A stretch of DNA of 64,000 nt from Haematobia irritans (Eukaryota; Arthropoda; Insecta; Diptera; Muscidae), in the NCBI RefSeq assembly GCF_050003625.1, contig NC_134400.1:53262066-53326065 (forward strand), given 5' to 3'. Of the stretch, positions 24,208 through 35,495 are shown piece by piece. Below the pieces are notes generated by a model. That model made no database searches. It was not told where the DNA came from and saw only the letters and a list, made by a program, of their open reading frames with translations. Each line of letters opens with the position of its first letter. The stretch's first letter is position 1. The position numbers were made by a program, and so were the translations under genes.

Positions 24208-25368
24208 ACACCAATTGTTTTTTTAATTTACACATTTATATTTATACTATATTAAATTTTTATAATGAAACTTCGAAATGTGGTTTATTAAAGATTTACA
24301 GTCAGAAACAGTGCTTGATATAAACGAAATGGAGTGAGTTTTTTGATAAAATATTATTTTTTTATTGCAAAAATAACAAGTTTGTAACAAACAACTGTTT
24401 TTGATATAAAAGGTTGAAATTTTGGAAGGAATTCAAAAACTCTAATAAAAGAAGAAAATAAACTTTTTCAATTGTTTTAGTGCAAAACTTTAACTTAATA
24501 CCCGCTTTTATATTTGAAGGTGTCCGTCAACTCTTCTTGGACTACTTATCAATAAAGAGGAACTAAACATTGTTTTTATACATTTCACTGTTTAATTTTT
24601 CACCATTTCCTCCTTTTTTCATTTTACTGTCCCAACTCTAAAAAGAGTATGCACTATACTTTCGTTTTTTTATGATGATCCCTTTGTAATTTGTTTATAT
24701 TTTCCACCATTTTTTTTTTTTTAATTTCCTTTGCCTGAATATTTTGACTTACTCCTCATACGTTCCGGTTTCTTTTGTTTATCATAATGCCAAAATGATA
24801 AACAAAACACATGTCCACACATACGTAAAATGCTGCTCTCAAGGCGAAAACACAGGCGGTTTTTTTTCAAATGCCTATTCTCTTGGTTCCGAATCTCTAT
24901 TCTCTTTATTCCGAATACTCATTCTAATTAAATAATATTTATACTTAAGCATATAACATTTTTGGCCTTATCATAAAACAATTTTTCAAAACAACATACA
25001 AGCGGTTTCACAGAAATTGTTCTCTTTTTTATTCTCTCGCTGTATTATGTTGATATCTTTGGTCAACCCTCCCGGTTTCATCTCTATACTCTCTCTGTCG
25101 ATCTCTGAATAAAATATTGCAACATATATATGTTTACTCGCAATTTGTAAATTTATATATGTTTGCATTCACACATATAATTTTTATGAAACATGCATGC
25201 CCCAAACATAATATATTCTAACATATTAACATATGTGTTCCAAACATTTAGTGTTGGTTTGGGAACATTACATGTTTGCACTTAAATATATTGTGTGTTA
25301 AAAATTGTGCCCGAAACACATTTTGTTTATATCGGAACATATGAAAAACACATTTTTCTAACAGTGTA

Positions 25369-25480
25369 GAGATAAGGAGGTTTCCGAGTATATATAATAT
25401 TTTTTTACGAAAATTGAACTTGAAAGCGGATAACAATTTCTTACTGGAAATTCGTATAGTTAATAATAGTTGGTATAACA
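25369..25480 (-). pseudogene. Upstream part of the split LINE fragment
   Basis: The minus-strand frame RISSKKLLSAFKFNFRKKIL precedes the inserted element and is continuous in sense with 23465-23660 when the insertion and one TA are removed (CTCTCGTAGAGATAAGG at the rejoined site). Confidence 0.4.
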
Positions 25481-25639
25481 TTTCTCAATGAAATATTTTT
25501 AGTTCACATGTAATTAAATGTATAGACATTTTCGTCAAAAATGGGTAGATATCATTTCATGAAGTTTTTACTAATTTTAAGTTAAACGTTTCATCGTTCT
25601 TATACTGATATGCATTTAAAATATTGGTTTTAGAGTAAA

Positions 25640-25893
25640 GCCTAGTACTAAGATCACGATTTCGCACGAAAAACTGTTATACTCCATATAAAAAACGTTA
25701 GCGCGGAATAAATGCGAAATCTTTGTTTTGCGCATTTTTAAACACATATTTAAACAACCCTGGATTTTTCGCACGAAAAAATAGGCAGGCATATTATTTC
25801 GCATAAATAAGTTAACATCCCTGCGTTTGAGACCCTATTTACGGAGATAGATGAAGATATTCGTTTTTCGCAGAAACGAACTTAGTACTAAGC
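25640..25893. mobile_element. MITE with GCYTAGTACTAAG termini
   Basis: The left end GCCTAGTACTAAGATCACGA and the right end, inverted, GCTTAGTACTAAGTTCGTTT form TIRs of about 30 bp that continue to TTCGCACGAAAAAC / CTGCGAAAAAC. 254 bp, no coding content. The target duplication is unclear (TAAA on both sides at best). Confidence 0.65.
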
Positions 25894-26052
25894 ATAAATT
25901 GTGGACAGATGCGATGAACTAATGCATATTACAGGGATCTTTCTCGTCAAAGTGCAATATGTTTAATGTAAAGATGATGTTACATGAATTTTGTTTGAGA
26001 GTGAGAACATGCAATGCAATAATGAGAAATAGTAGCGAGTGCTGGGAATGTT

Positions 26053-26396
26053 AGGTTAGGTTAGGTGGCAGCCCGATGTATCAGGCTCACTTAGACTATT
26101 CAGTCCATTGTGATACCACATTGGTGAACTTCTCACTTATCACTGAGTGCTGCCCGATTCCATGTTAAGCTCAATGACAAGGGACCTCCTTTTTATAGCC
26201 GAGTCCGAACAGCGTTCCACATTGCAGTGAAACCACTTAGAGAAGCTTTGAAACCCTCAGAAATTTCACCAGCATTACTGAGGTGGGATAATCCACCGCT
26301 GAAAAACTTTTTGGTGTTCGGTCGAAGCAGGAATCGAACCCACGACCCTGTGTATGCACGGCGGGCATGCTAACCATTGCACCACGGTGGCTCCCA
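26053..26396 (-). mobile_element. tRNA-derived SINE, copy 3
   Basis: 9-bp target duplication GGGAATGTT (26044-26052, 26397-26405). Same head, boxes and CCTAA tail as the other copies. Confidence 0.92.
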
Positions 26397-27660
26397 GGGA
26401 ATGTTGTGTATATCTGAGCGTGGGGTTCCCAGCGGCAGACACAAGACATTGACTTCCCATTACATATTCATTGATTTTTTACACAGGGTGTCATAGCCGA
26501 CCGAGGGCTCCGACTTCAACTTACAGCTTAAGGGCTAATATAAGGTCATTATTTTAAGGCCTTTGAGGAATTGCCTCAAATAAGTTCTTTATAATGTGTG
26601 ATAAAATAAGGCCTTTTATAATGTATACATCAAAAGGCTTTTTGAAGCATATATAAAAAGAGGCCTCTTAATAGGAGTTTAAAATAATGCCAATTTAATG
26701 CCTTTTTATGAAGGCTGTTTAAAAGATCTTGTTTACATACCTTATATAGGACCTACTCCAAATTTCATATATAAATAAGAAACCCAAAATTTGAGCAGAA
26801 TTCTTTTTATTTTATTTTGTACTATATAAAATTGTAATATAAAAATAAATTACCTTCTTCATAGGAACTGATTTCGTATTGGTCGTCTGATTTCCACATA
26901 TTGAACAGAACATTGGCTTTCATGATAGAAGTTGCCGCTAAATAAATAAGTAAAATTATTATTATAATGTAATTCAATATAGTATAATATTCGTCAAAAA
27001 ATATATACTTACCGCACATTTGACACTTCTGCTACTTAACAAAAACAAACACCGCGACGTGCTCCAACGAAATTACAAACCCGAATGAAGAAACACGTGT
27101 TGCTTTAAATTGTGCAAAATTATTTTTATTCTTAACTTTCGGTTACTTATAAACTTACGGTGTAAGGGCTTATCAAAGGTCTCTTAGATTAAAGAAGTGC
27201 GCATATGAGAACATGACTTGTTTTTTTTTTTTAAGCCGTTATATTGTTTGTGACTCGTTGTCGAAAAACTTATAAATTGGCTTACGGCATAAGGGCTTTT
27301 CAAAGGTCTCGTAAACTATAACAGCTTGCTATGAGAATATGAGTTGCTTTTTAAAAATCGTTTTATTTTCCCTCGTTGCAAGAACACATTGTAATTCACA
27401 ATACCAAGCAACGCCTATTAGGAGTTATTTAAAATGTGTCTTTAAACACATGTCCCAGATAAGCCATTTCAAAAGGCCTCGACAAGTATGCTATGAGAAA
27501 AGCGAAAGCGATCTTAGTAAATAAAGACCTTTTTTAAGGCCTGGTTTTTGCAATGAATGAGTATCAACTTTTTTTTGTAAAGAAGGAAGAGGTCTTACAA
27601 AAGGGATTATTTTATAAGACCTAATCGTATGAGTATTGCCTCTAAAATAAGGGCTCCGTG
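26397..27660. other. Unassigned repeat-like region (AAGGCCTTTT words)
   Basis: Words AAGGCCTTTTTA, AAGGGCTTTTCAAAGGTCTC and TGCTATGAGAA recur (26540-26720; 27150-27190; 27290-27340; 27465-27500), with a loose tandem spacing near 125 bp around 27147-27310. No coding frame with a motif and no clear TIR. It may be one decayed element. Confidence 0.4.
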
Positions 27661-29164
27661 AATGCTTTAAATCGAAAGTGCTCTCGATTTACGCCGCTGG
27701 GTTGTTTTTATTTTTGTTCTTTCAGTGGTTTGTATGTGTGTGTGTGTTTATTATTCGCGAATGGTTTATTTGTCTGGATGAGATGTTGTTTTCAATGAAG
27801 GCACATGTGTTTTTGCTGTTGTAGGAATGTTTTGGTTTTGCTTGGTTTTGTTTGGCATGCTTCAGTTGTATAGTTGACGTTGGCGTGGGCTGTTGCATCT
27901 TTTTAGCAAGTATGTAACAAGGGAATATAAAGGTATGGAATATTTTGGTTTTTTGAGACATATATTGGTGTTTGTTTATTAAAACTTTTAAATGAAAGTC
28001 ATTAATATTTTAGCGATGAGAATGTTATTTAATATTTAGGAAAAAATTCTGAAATGGAAAGTATATTGAAATTGCTTTATCTAATTTAATTTTTATTATT
28101 CAATGTAAAAAATAAATATTCAATTTCAGAGTAACTCCAGATGAAATTAGAAAATTTTGTTACACCTCAGCGTATAGTTTAATCATAAATTGGAAAGTAT
28201 TCTTTTTAAAATGTGGTTTTCTTTTAAAAATAAATATTTTTTGTGTATTATTTGCTAATTATTATTATTATTATTATTTTTTTTTTTTTTTTTGAAACCA
28301 GTTAAATATTTAATTTCTGAGCAACCCCAAATGGATTCGGGCAAATTTTTGTATTTCTCCTCAGCGTATAATTTAATAGAGAAGTGGTAAGTTTTCTTTT
28401 AAAAATTGGCTTTATTTTCACTAGAATATTTACGTTTTTATGACCTTTTTACACGTTTTTAATTCCTTATTTTAGTATTAGTTTAATCAAATATTTTTGG
28501 AAACCAGTTTAATATTTTTAATGTAAAAAATAAATATTTAATTTCAGAATAACAATTTGGAAGAATTTTTATGAATTGGTAAGCTTTCTTTAACATTCTT
28601 TTAACCAGAATATTTAGTTTTTATGCATACTATCATTTTTTTAATTAGATTTTTGGAAACCAATTTAATGTTTTTATTTAATGTAAAAAATAAATATTTA
28701 TTTTATTATGTCCTTCACATCGATAACAACATATTATTATATTAATATATTACTTAATTCATTATTTTTCTAATTGTTTCAGGTACAAACTTTATGAGGT
28801 ACGTTTATCTAAGAAAAGTTGAATTCCTTACACCATTTGATAAAATGCCCCCAAATATGGTAATTTACCAGCTAATATAAAGAGCTAAAATTATATTTTA
28901 TTACATGTTAATTTTTTAACAATTTTCAATATTTCTTCCATTTTTTAGCAAGATATGTGAAAAATATACTTACGATGAATAAAAAAACTAAGGATAAGTC
29001 AAAACGTCCAAAACGAGTTAAAATAAACTACTTTCATGTTCAATGTGACCGTAATTGTTATTCACAAAAACCATTGTATTAAGAACTTCCATCATAAGTT
29101 TTTATAATAAAATACTTTTGTCTAAAGAATGTTTACTTTTAATGTATGCAATTTTTCATAATAG
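27661..29164. other. Possible host DNA with repeated splice-like blocks
   Basis: AATGTAAAAAATAAATATT followed by AATTTCAG recurs (28103, 28519, partial at 28300 and 28680). Each block has a CAG acceptor-like site, and two have GTAAG donor-like sites. A small ORF (28975-29082) and an AATAAA at 29106 follow. I could not splice these into an open frame (the inferred mini-exons carry TGA), so no gene is called. (TG)n is at 27729-27748 and (TTA)n/T-run at 28258-28293. Confidence 0.35.
28975..29082 (+). other. Small open frame of 35 codons, unassigned
   Basis: ATG to TAA gives a basic peptide starting MNKKTKDKSKRPKRVK and ending CDRNCYSQKPLY. A pyrimidine-rich acceptor-like TTTTTTAG lies 26 bp upstream and AATAAA 24 bp downstream. 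It matches no family I know and may be chance. Confidence 0.2.
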
Positions 29165-30486
29165 AATAACGGTTTGTTGCTCCTTTAATTATTTAATTTC
29201 TCTGTACTGTGGAATGATTTAAAAATAGTTTAGTCGTCGACATTTTAAAGAGACTGTTAACCAAATTTTATTATCCGGTTTCCCAAAAAATAATCAAGTT
29301 AACCAAAATAATACTGACTTTTTAACTTGGTTGGGGTATATACACGGATGAAAAAGACTGTTTTTCATATGTTTGGCTATAAACATTTTATGTTTGGAAC
29401 ACAAATTTTTAAACACAATATTTTTGAGTGCAAGCATATAATGTTCATAAACTAGCATAACATGTTTGGGACATATATGTTAATATGTTAGAACATATTA
29501 TTGGGACATAAAATGTTTTTAAATATAATATGCTTGGATGCAAACATATATTAATTTAGAAATAGCCTATAAACATATATGTGTTTAGTAGCTTGGAGCG
29601 CTATTTAACAGGGAGCGATATTGAATTAAGTTGGTGGTTGTTGCTTGTTATTACAAAATTAACATTTTATTTTTCCTTGGGCAATTGATCAGCTACTTCT
29701 TTGATCCTTACAAACTGTGTGGTCCGCTGTTCGAATCCCCGTCCGGCAAAAGGTAAAATTAAAATAACAAAATCATAAAATTGAATAATTTCTTCCACAA
29801 TGTTTGTATTACAGAAAAAGGTGCCAAGAACTAAAAAATCTCGTGGAAGTGAGAAAGATGTCGGGGAATATACAATTGGGCAGAAACAAAATTTTGAGCA
29901 TTCAGGTCGAAAACCTATGTTGTTAGCACCTATATTACCTGTTTATTTTCATAATTCATTATGATTGTAAATATATAAATAAATAAATAAAATTTTGAGC
30001 ACAATATTGTTTGGGAGAATTTTTTTAAGCATATAATATTTTTGGGTACAAAATGCTTCCAAACATATTATATGGTCACATAATAACATATTGTTTTTTG
30101 GAAGACAACATTATTGAATTTGGATGCAAAAATACAAAATGTTTGGAAATTGACTACACAAACATATATTGTTTAGACCAATATGCTTTCAAACATATTA
30201 TATATTGGAAGAGATCAAACATATAAATGTTTGGGCAATACCCAAAAATGTATATGCTTGAAGCAAAATATGTTTGGGAGTATACGTTACAGAAGCGATT
30301 TTTTGTGAGCGTGTAGATCTAATGTTTTTGTAAAATGGAACTAAAATACAATGCCAGAGATGAACCAAAATTTAAGAGAATTACAAACTAGACAAGTAGA
30401 AAAAAATTTAAGAGCTAGATCATGGTCAATTTTACTACAGTTTAGTTCATTTTGCAATGGAAAGGGGTTCACTGTTTTTTTCAGTG
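29165..30486. mobile_element. GTTCAC-ended MITE split by a tRNA-bearing element
   Basis: Right end GGGTTCACTGTTTTTTTCAG TG at 30465-30486 followed by TA. The left half (29220-29340, GTCGTCGACATTTTAAAGAG; CCAAATTTTATTATCCGGTT) and the right half match, in reverse, the MITE at 62392-64000. The far-left terminus is not resolved. Confidence 0.65.
29343..30313. mobile_element. TA-inserting element with a tRNA-like segment (0.97 kb), copy a
   Basis: Ends CACGGATGAAAAAGACTG and, inverted, CACGCTCACAAAAAATCGC, flanked by TA (29341-29342, 30314-30315). The terminal thirds consist of AACATAT/ATATGTT words at 10-30 bp spacing. The centre carries a half tRNA-like sequence with B box GTTCGAATCCC (29731-29741) and the AAAGGTGCCAAGAACTAAAA stretch. 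The same element lies inverted at 37172-38149. Confidence 0.87.
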
Positions 30487-30488
30487 TA

Positions 30489-31000
30489 TATTCATAAAGA
30501 ATCTTTGACAAAAGTACGACCATATGGACAAACATACCTGTTCAATCCCTTCGATATGCTATCAGCCTAGAGACTTATTTGACATTCGCTACAAATGTTT
30601 AAGTGTCTGCAAGGCAAAAGCAAGACATTAGGAATCTTATCCCTACACGCCAGGGAGTCAGCTTCGAAAAAGTACTTTTTTAAGCCAAAGATACTTTTGT
30701 CAAGGCTAAGCCGACTCAGCTGATGATTGTCATGTCTAGTAGTCAGTGACTTACGATCCGTCTTATTCGAATTCGAGCGTATTCATCAACGTTATATTTT
30801 ATATTCTCTGAATAGACAATCATCCACCACAAGCATTTCATTTAATTTGAGAGAAATGTCCCAATAAAATGATTTTCACTCGCAGAAGGTGGAGAATTGT
30901 AGCAAATGTGTCGCGGGGGTTCTCGGTACTTTTTGTACTTGTTTTGTACTTGCTTTGACACACATGTACAAAAGTTTCAACTTGTCTCAAAAGTAGTTTG
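30489..31000. other. Possibly unique DNA, no gene
   Basis: No repeat or coding motif recognised. Confidence 0.3.
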
Positions 31001-31312
31001 GACCTCTAATATGTGATCCGGAAGCAGTAAAAACATAGATTAAATCCATTGAATTTTACATGGGCTTGTCATGGGACGGAATTACTCCTTTGCATTGTTT
31101 AAAAAGTCGTGGTTTGAAAGTTCATTTGGATGAAGAAACTTAAAAAACCAAAAAAAAAGTTTTTTCTCCAATTTCACTTTTTATTTTTATCAGAACACAT
31201 TTATTTTCTTATTATCAAATTTTTACAAACTTCCATGGAAGTGGAAAAAGTCAAACGGCACAGGTTGAAATCCCAACGGGGATGAAACTTAATTATTTTA
31301 TTATTATACCCT
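31001..31312. repeat. GATCCGGAAGCAG-type dispersed repeat
   Basis: TGTGATCCGGAAGCAGTAAA to TTTCACTTTTTATTTTTATC matches 50586-50757. A later part, TCAAACGGCACAGGTTGAAA (31252-31271), matches 56277-56300 with a B-box-like GGTTSAAATCC. No gene. Confidence 0.5.
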
Positions 31313-32290
31313 CCACCATAGGATGGGGGTATATTAACTTTGTCATTTCGTTTGTAACACATCGAAATATTGCTCTAAGACCCCATAAAGTATATATATT
31401 CTGGGTCGTGGTGAAATTCAGAGTCGATCTGAGCATGTTCGTCCGTTGAAATCACCCTAACTTCCGAACGAAACAAGCTATCGACTTGAAACTTGGCACA
31501 AGTAGTTGTTATTGATGTAGGTCGAATGGTATTGCAAATGGGCCATATCGGTCCACTTTTACGTATAGCCCCCATATAAACGGACCCCCAAATTTGGCTT
31601 GCAGACCCTCTAAGAGAAGCAAATTTCATCCGATTCGGCTGAAATGTGGTACATGGTGTTAGTATATGGTCTTTAACAACCATGCTAAAATTTGTCCAAA
31701 TCGGTCCTTAATTATATATAGCCCCCATATAAACCGATCCCCAGATTTGGCTTGCGGAGCCTCTAAGAGAAGAAAATTTCATCCGATCAGATTGAAATTT
31801 GGTACATGGTGTTAGTATATGGTCTCTAACAACTATGCAAAAATTGGTCCACATCGGTGCATAATTATATATAGCCCCCATATAAACCGATCACCAGATT
31901 TGACCACCGGAGCCTCTCTGATTCAGTTGATATTTGGTACGTGGTGTTAATATATGGCCTCAAACACCCATGCAAAAATTGGCCGAAATCGGTCCATAAT
32001 TATATATAGCCCCCATATAAACCGACCCCCAGATTTTACCTCCGGTGCCTTTTGGAGAAGCAAAATTCATCCGATCTGGTTGAAATTTCATCCGATTCGG
32101 CTGAAATGTGGTACATGGTGTTAGTATATGATATTTAACAACCATGCCAAAAGTGGTCCATATTAGCCCATAATCATATATAGCCCCCATATAAACCGAT
32201 CCCGAGATTTGGTTTTGGAGCCTCTTGGAGGGGCAAATTTCATCCGAGTCAGTTGAATTTTGGTACATTGTGCTAGTACATGGATTCGTG
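31313..32290 (-). mobile_element. Mini-me-like A element part of an A/B chimera
   Basis: TATACCCTCCACCATAGGAT end, core GTATATATATTCTGGGTCGT, a degenerate GTCY stretch, then A units (ATATAGCCCCCATATAAACC repeated). The A units stop near 32285 and B sequence (GCAGGCAGGTCAAGTTCG) takes over. Confidence 0.82.
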
Positions 32291-33620
32291 TTTTGTTTGC
32301 AGGCAGGTCAAGTTCGAAGATGGGCTATATCGGTCCAAGTTTTGATATAGTCCCCATATAAACCGACCTTCCGAATTGGAGTCTTGGGCTTTTAAAAATC
32401 GTAGTTTTTATCAAATTTGCCTAAAGTATGAAATTTAGAGGTGTTTTAGAACCGTCAAAGAGTGTGCCGAAAATGGTGCCTATCGGTCCATGTTTTGGTA
32501 TAGCCCCCATATAGATTTTGCTTTTTGGGCGTCTACAAACTGTATTTTTTATCCGATTTGCCTGAAATTGAAAATCTATAGGTATTTTAGGACTAAAAAT
32601 TCGTGTGTCGAAAATGGGGTGTATCGGTCCATGTTTTGGTATAGACCGATCTCCCGATTTTACTTCTTGGGCGTCTAGAAACTGTATTTACAACCCGATT
32701 TCCTGAAATTGGAAATCTAGAGGTATTTTGGGACTACAAAGAGGTGTGTCGAAAATGGCCCGTATCGGTCCATGTTTTCGTACAGCCCCTATATAGGCTG
32801 ATTTCCAGATTTTATTTCTTGGACTTCTAGAAACTGTATTTACTATCTGATTGGCCTGAAATTTGAAATCTAGAGGTATTTTATGACAAGAATTAGGTGT
32901 GCAGAAAATGGGATGCATCGGTCCATGTTTTGATATAGCTCCCCTATAAACCGATCCCCCGAGTTGGGGTCTTGAGCTTCTAGAAACCGTAGTTTTCATT
33001 CGATTTGCCTAAAATTGGAAATCTAGGTGCATTTTGGACCATAAATAGGTGTGCAGAAAATCGTATATCGGTCCATGTTTCGGTGTACCCCCCATATAGA
33101 CCGATCTCCCAAATTTACTTCATGGGCTTCTAGAATCCGTAGTTTTTATCCAATTTGCCGGAAATTAAAAATCTGTAGGTATTTTAGGACCATAAAGAGG
33201 TGTGTCGAAAATGGTCCGTATCGGTCAAAGTTTTAGTATAGCCCCCTTATATACTGAACGCACGATTTTACTTCTTCTAGAATTCGTAGTTTTTACGCAA
33301 TTTGTCTGAAATTGGAATTCTAGAGGTATTTGAGGAACATTAAGAGGTGTGTCGAAAATGTTGAGTATTGGTCCATGTTTTGGCATAGCCCCCATTAAGA
33401 CCTAAATTCAAACAAAATTTGTTCTTATAAATCCAGAATCTGATCTAGTCTTCATAGGTAGAATCTTTAAATTTATTTTCGGGAAGTATACTGGGAATTG
33501 ATCTGCTTGGAAAAATATCTGTCATCACACCCCCTGAAATCCTACATATATTATCAAGACACCATCACCGACGAAGAGTTTTCAAAGGAAACTATTATAT
33601 TTGATTCATGGTGGTGGGTA

Positions 33621-34920
33621 AAGGGTGATACGGTAAAAATTTGGTCAATATAAACTTGATGTATTTCTTTCAATTTTGCATTTAAAAAACCTGAACACCC
33701 CTCATTTTGAAGGTGTGTGTGTGTAGAATGTTGCTCCTGTTTAGATTTTGGAATTCACTCTTCATTTGTCAAAATGCCGTCCAAGCAAGAAGAGCAGCGT
33801 ATCAAAATTTTGCTCGCGCATTGCGAAAATTCGAGCTACTCGCACGCAAAGCTGGCAAAATCGCTAAAGGTTGCCAAATCAGCCGTTACAAATGTAACTA
33901 AAGTGTTTGGGGAACGTTTGTTGACGGCCAGGAAGTCTGGATCGGGGGGAAATCGAAAACCGGAAGCCGCTGAGACGACAAAGAGAGTTGCCGGTAGTTT
34001 CAAGCGAAACCCTAACTTCTCTCTCCGAGATGCCGCAAATAAGCTGGGTGTATCGTCTACAACCGTGCATCGAGCCAAAAAACGAGCCGGACTATCGACT
34101 TACAAGAAGGTAGTGACTCCAAATCGCGATGATAAACAAAATACGACGTCCAAAGCGCGATCCCGGAGGCTGTACACGTCGATGCTGACGAAGTTAGACT
34201 GCGTGGTAATGGGCGACGAAACCTACGTCAAAGCCGACTACAAGCAGCTTCCGGGACAGGAGTTTTATACGGCAAAAGGAAGGGGAAAGGTAGCAGATAT
34301 TTTCAAGCGCATAAAACTGTCAAAGTTCGCAAAGAAATATCTGGTTTGGCAAGCCATCTGTACCTGTGGCTTGAAAAGCAACATTTTCATAGCTTCCGGG
34401 ACTGTCAACCAAGAAATTTACGTGAAAGAGTGTTTAAATAAACGTCTGCTGCCTTTCCTGAAGAAACACGGTTGTTCCTTACTGTTTTGGCCGGATTTGG
34501 CATCTTGCCATTACGGTAAAAAGGCCATGGAGTGGTACGCCGCCAACAACGTGCAGGTGGTTTCCACGGACAAGAACCCTCCCAACAATCCAGAGCTCCG
34601 CCCAAATGAGAAATACTGGGCTATTGTCAAGCGGAACCTAAAGAAGATCAAAAAAACTGCTAAGGACGAGCAGCAGTTCAAGGCAAACCGGCTTTCTGCG
34701 GCGAAGAAGGTGGACAAGGTGGCTGTACAAAATCTGATGGCAGGTGTCAAGCGTGAGGCCCGGCAATTCGGATTTCGAAAAGCGAAAGCCTAACTGAATA
34801 TTTTTCCTGAATTTTATACTAATTGAACTTGGCAAAGAAATTTAATTTGATTTTTTAAATAAACGATTTCACCGATTTACACGCGTTTTCCCTTGACCAA
34901 ATTTTGATCGTATCATCCTT
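33621..34920 (+). mobile_element. Tc1/mariner-like transposon, DD37E type, apparently intact
   Basis: 1300 bp with termini AAGGGTGATACGGTAAAAAT and, inverted, AAGGATGATACGATCAAAAT (TIR about 28 bp), flanked by TA (33619-33620, 34921-34922). Removing the element and one TA restores GGTGGTGGGTATTTAAGATT, exactly as found unoccupied at 8264-8283. The two TIRs differ at about four positions. One uninterrupted transposase gene occupies the middle. Confidence 0.95.
33774..34793 (+). CDS. Tc1-like DD37E transposase, 339 aa, uninterrupted
   Basis: I choose the ATG at 33774 (MPSKQEEQRIKILLAH) because the sister copy starts there. An ATG at 33717 would add 19 residues of TIR-proximal sequence. Residues 1-45 and about 82-107 look like two helix-turn-helix segments (YSHAKLAKSLKVAKSAVTNV; SLRDAANKLGVSSTTVHRAK), the paired DNA-binding domain of Tc1 proteins. 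A basic RKSGSGGNRKP linker lies between them. Catalytic candidates are D148 (MGDETYV), D241 (FWPDLASCHYG) and E279 (RPNEKYW). The last two are separated by 37 residues, the spacing of the ITmD37E group described from mosquitoes. Length is normal for the superfamily. The RPNEKYW motif has N where the dead copy has I, the usual residue (NPIE), so activity is not certain. Confidence 0.93.
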   Translation: MPSKQEEQRIKILLAHCENSSYSHAKLAKSLKVAKSAVTNVTKVFGERLLTARKSGSGGNRKPEAAETTKRVAGSFKRNPNFSLRDAANKLGVSSTTVHRAKKRAGLSTYKKVVTPNRDDKQNTTSKARSRRLYTSMLTKLDCVVMGDETYVKADYKQLPGQEFYTAKGRGKVADIFKRIKLSKFAKKYLVWQAICTCGLKSNIFIASGTVNQEIYVKECLNKRLLPFLKKHGCSLLFWPDLASCHYGKKAMEWYAANNVQVVSTDKNPPNNPELRPNEKYWAIVKRNLKKIKKTAKDEQQFKANRLSAAKKVDKVAVQNLMAGVKREARQFGFRKAKA

Positions 34921-34957
34921 TATTTAAGATTCGGCGCGGCCGAACTTACTACTGTAT

Positions 34958-35024
34958 ATACTTTTTATTTTATTGCTCGAAAGCAAAAAATGTTGAAAAT
35001 CACGAAATCAGTTACACCCTGCAC
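34958..35024. other. Short spacer
   Basis: Nothing recognised. Confidence 0.3.
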
Positions 35025-35490
35025 GAAAGTGTCTCTGCAGTATTTTGGCCCAATCCCTGCGTAGCGCGCCTTGAGATGATCGATCATTGGTATATTTTAG
35101 TGCCAACCTTACACTCTAAAGTGCACCAGGCGCCAAAGTTCAACGGATTGAGGTCCGGTGATTTTGGTGGTCATTGCGCAGTAGAAAAGAAGCAAGTAAC
35201 CTCGGTGACCCTTGAATTCGACGACACTTGAGTCCTGAGAGCCAATCGAAGATGTACATTTTCAGCTAACCTGTTTGACAAGTAAACCCAAAAACTGCTC
35301 AATTTAGAATGGTTTCTCATCGGACAAAACCAAATTCAGTCTAATTATTTTGTAGACTTAGTTCAAGCTCATGTTGTGTGTTGCATCCCTTCTCGCGATA
35401 TGTTCAGATCCTGAATAAGTTTTCTACCATGGCGGCGTGGATCTTGATCATATCTTCACATTTCGGATCATTTCTTGTATTGTTACTGGT
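35025..35490 (-). pseudogene. Decayed maT/DD37D-like mariner transposase fragment
   Basis: On the minus strand, LNLVLSDEKPF near 35310-35340 and PPKSPDLNPLNFGAWCTLE near 35115-35170 match the first and third catalytic regions of mariner-type transposases (FSDEK.F...; WPP.SPDLNPLDF..W..LE.KV). Downstream residues KVGTKIYQ and LGQNTAETL follow the family order. Stops and frame shifts are frequent, so it is dead and old. The third catalytic position reads LN rather than LD. Element ends were not found. Assignment to maT is by motif memory and remains tentative. Confidence 0.65.
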
Positions 35491-35495
35491 TTTAT

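Larger units (their letters stand above)
23663..25366. mobile_element. TA-inserting DNA element carrying two divergent tRNA-like sequences (1.7 kb)
   Basis: Ends CACTCTCAAAAAAAATCGC and, inverted, CACTGTTAGAAAAATGTG, flanked by TA (23661-23662, 25367-25368). Terminal regions are full of AACATATG/CATATGTT words, as in 29343-30313 and 37172-38149. The centre (23880-24210) matches 42770-43120: an AGTTCTTGGCACCTTTTTCT stretch and two tRNA-like sequences. No transposase. Confidence 0.8.
32291..34957 (-). mobile_element. Mini-me-like B element part of the chimera, hosting an intact Tc1-like element
   Basis: Multiple diverged B units (32330-33400), then the B hairpin-side segment and GTGGTGGGTA, the Tc1-like insertion (33621-34920), TTTAAGATTC and the hairpin CGGCGCGGCCG, ending at about 34957. 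Its own (GTCY) end has been replaced by the A segment to the left. Confidence 0.82.
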
